The notes beneath the pieces were generated by a model. The model was not told the DNA's origin and did not search any database. It was given only the letters and a program-made list of their open reading frames with translations. Shown piece by piece: positions 63,607 to 64,000 of a stretch of 64,000 nt of DNA; the first letter of the stretch is position 1, and every line of letters begins with the position of its first letter. The position numbers and the translations under genes are program-made. The DNA lies in the NCBI RefSeq assembly GCF_001881565.1, contig NZ_MPDJ01000001.1:499966-563965 (forward strand). The letters run 5' to 3'. This DNA comes from Eisenbergiella tayi (GTDB lineage Bacteria; Bacillota; Clostridia; Lachnospirales; Lachnospiraceae).

Positions 63607-63862
63607 GCCGCCTCTCCTTTCTTCCTGCGGTACAGACTCTAATTCCTTATCTTGAAGGAAAAAGAAAAAACCATGCTGCCCAAACACTACGGCAGAAAGG
63701 TTTTCCTGGGTTTCCTGTATTTATTTTACCAAATTCAAAAGGCGGCGGGCAAGTAGTTTTTCTCTATATACATACATTTTTGTTTACTTTTACGCATATA
63801 TACTGAAAAAAATTTGTGAACTTTTACATACTTTTTTATCTGCACCCCACTGAATATTCATA

Positions 63863-63891
63863 GTTACATTTTTTCTTTCAAATGCTATACT
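63863..63891 (+). promoter_or_regulatory. Possible promoter for a gene beyond the window
   Basis: GTTACA and TATACT are separated by 17 nt on the plus strand. Downstream, TTTTCCGCA pairs with TGCGGAAAA around an inner GCCGG/CCGGC stem (about 63911-63954), giving a structured leader. The gene-free stretch 63607-64000 shows nothing else; its function depends on sequence outside the window. Confidence 0.45.
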
Positions 63892-64000
63892 ATTATCAGA
63901 GTTGTCGCCATTTTTCCGCAAGGCCGGTTTCCGGCTGCAGGACTGCGGAAAATACAGCAGATAACCAGACACGACCCGGCTTATTTTTACGAATTGACAG

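Noticed and set aside
63905..63960. Structured leader near the right edge as a riboswitch
   Set aside because: The nested hairpin is real, but I could not match it to any riboswitch consensus (c-di-GMP, cobalamin, purine, TPP), and the downstream gene is outside the window.

Overview
The window looks like a chromosomal segment of a spore-forming gut Firmicute of the Lachnospiraceae type. Evidence for this is the Clostridia-like proteins, AGGAGG-type ribosome binding sites, a spore photoproduct lyase, repeated LplB/YtcP-type sugar importers with YesM/YesN regulators, and intracellular glycosidases. I cannot name the genus from the sequence alone.

Positions 1-28.9 kb form a large carbohydrate-utilisation region, almost all on the minus strand. 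Three solute-binding-protein/permease/permease importers (about 0.35-3.9, 11.9-15.4 and 17.7-21.3 kb) alternate with their regulators (a membrane-anchored AraC protein at 4.2-6.5 kb and a YesN/YesM pair at 21.5-23.9 kb) and with enzymes lacking signal peptides: GH29 fucosidase, two GH78-type rhamnosidases, a GH43 galactanase-like enzyme and a GH2 enzyme. No ATPase subunit is encoded, so a shared one elsewhere is expected. The enzymes suggest trimming of imported plant oligosaccharides carrying rhamnose, fucose, galactose and arabinose. Broken PIN and DUF4143 genes lie at 15.6-16.6 kb, and a 133-bp MITE-like element with an 8-bp target duplication sits directly upstream of the second rhamnosidase. 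A divergent cupin-AraC regulator starts at 28.9 kb.

Positions 30-41.6 kb hold mixed functions: a HigBA-like toxin-antitoxin pair, enolase, L-lactate dehydrogenase, spore photoproduct lyase, a second YesN/YesM pair, a divergent PAP2 protein, a c-di-GMP phosphodiesterase (EAL) and a sorbitol-type dehydrogenase.

Positions 41.7-56.9 kb hold a 12-gene minus-strand surface-polysaccharide operon: XRE regulator, secreted protein, two large GT-C-like membrane proteins, a DPM/GtrB-like GT2, an SH3-TM protein, GT4 enzymes, a Wzy-like protein, a GT4-GT2 fusion, a Wzx-like flippase and UDP-glucose dehydrogenase. The core is AT-rich, and base composition shifts sharply inside ugd.

The most interesting feature lies just upstream of this operon, at 56889-58425. 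A complete tyrosine recombinase gene is enclosed by two 27-bp inverted lox-like sites with the same 7-nt asymmetric spacer. Inside the segment is a perfect consensus promoter (TTGACA, 17 nt, TATAAT) that now points away from the operon into a terminator just outside the right site. Inversion would aim it at the XRE gene and the polysaccharide operon. This reads as a self-contained phase-variation switch, in the OFF orientation in this assembly.

The right end (58.8-64 kb) has a GH127-family beta-L-arabinofuranosidase, a convergent and overlapping GH31 enzyme, a small unknown protein and a CarD-type transcription factor.
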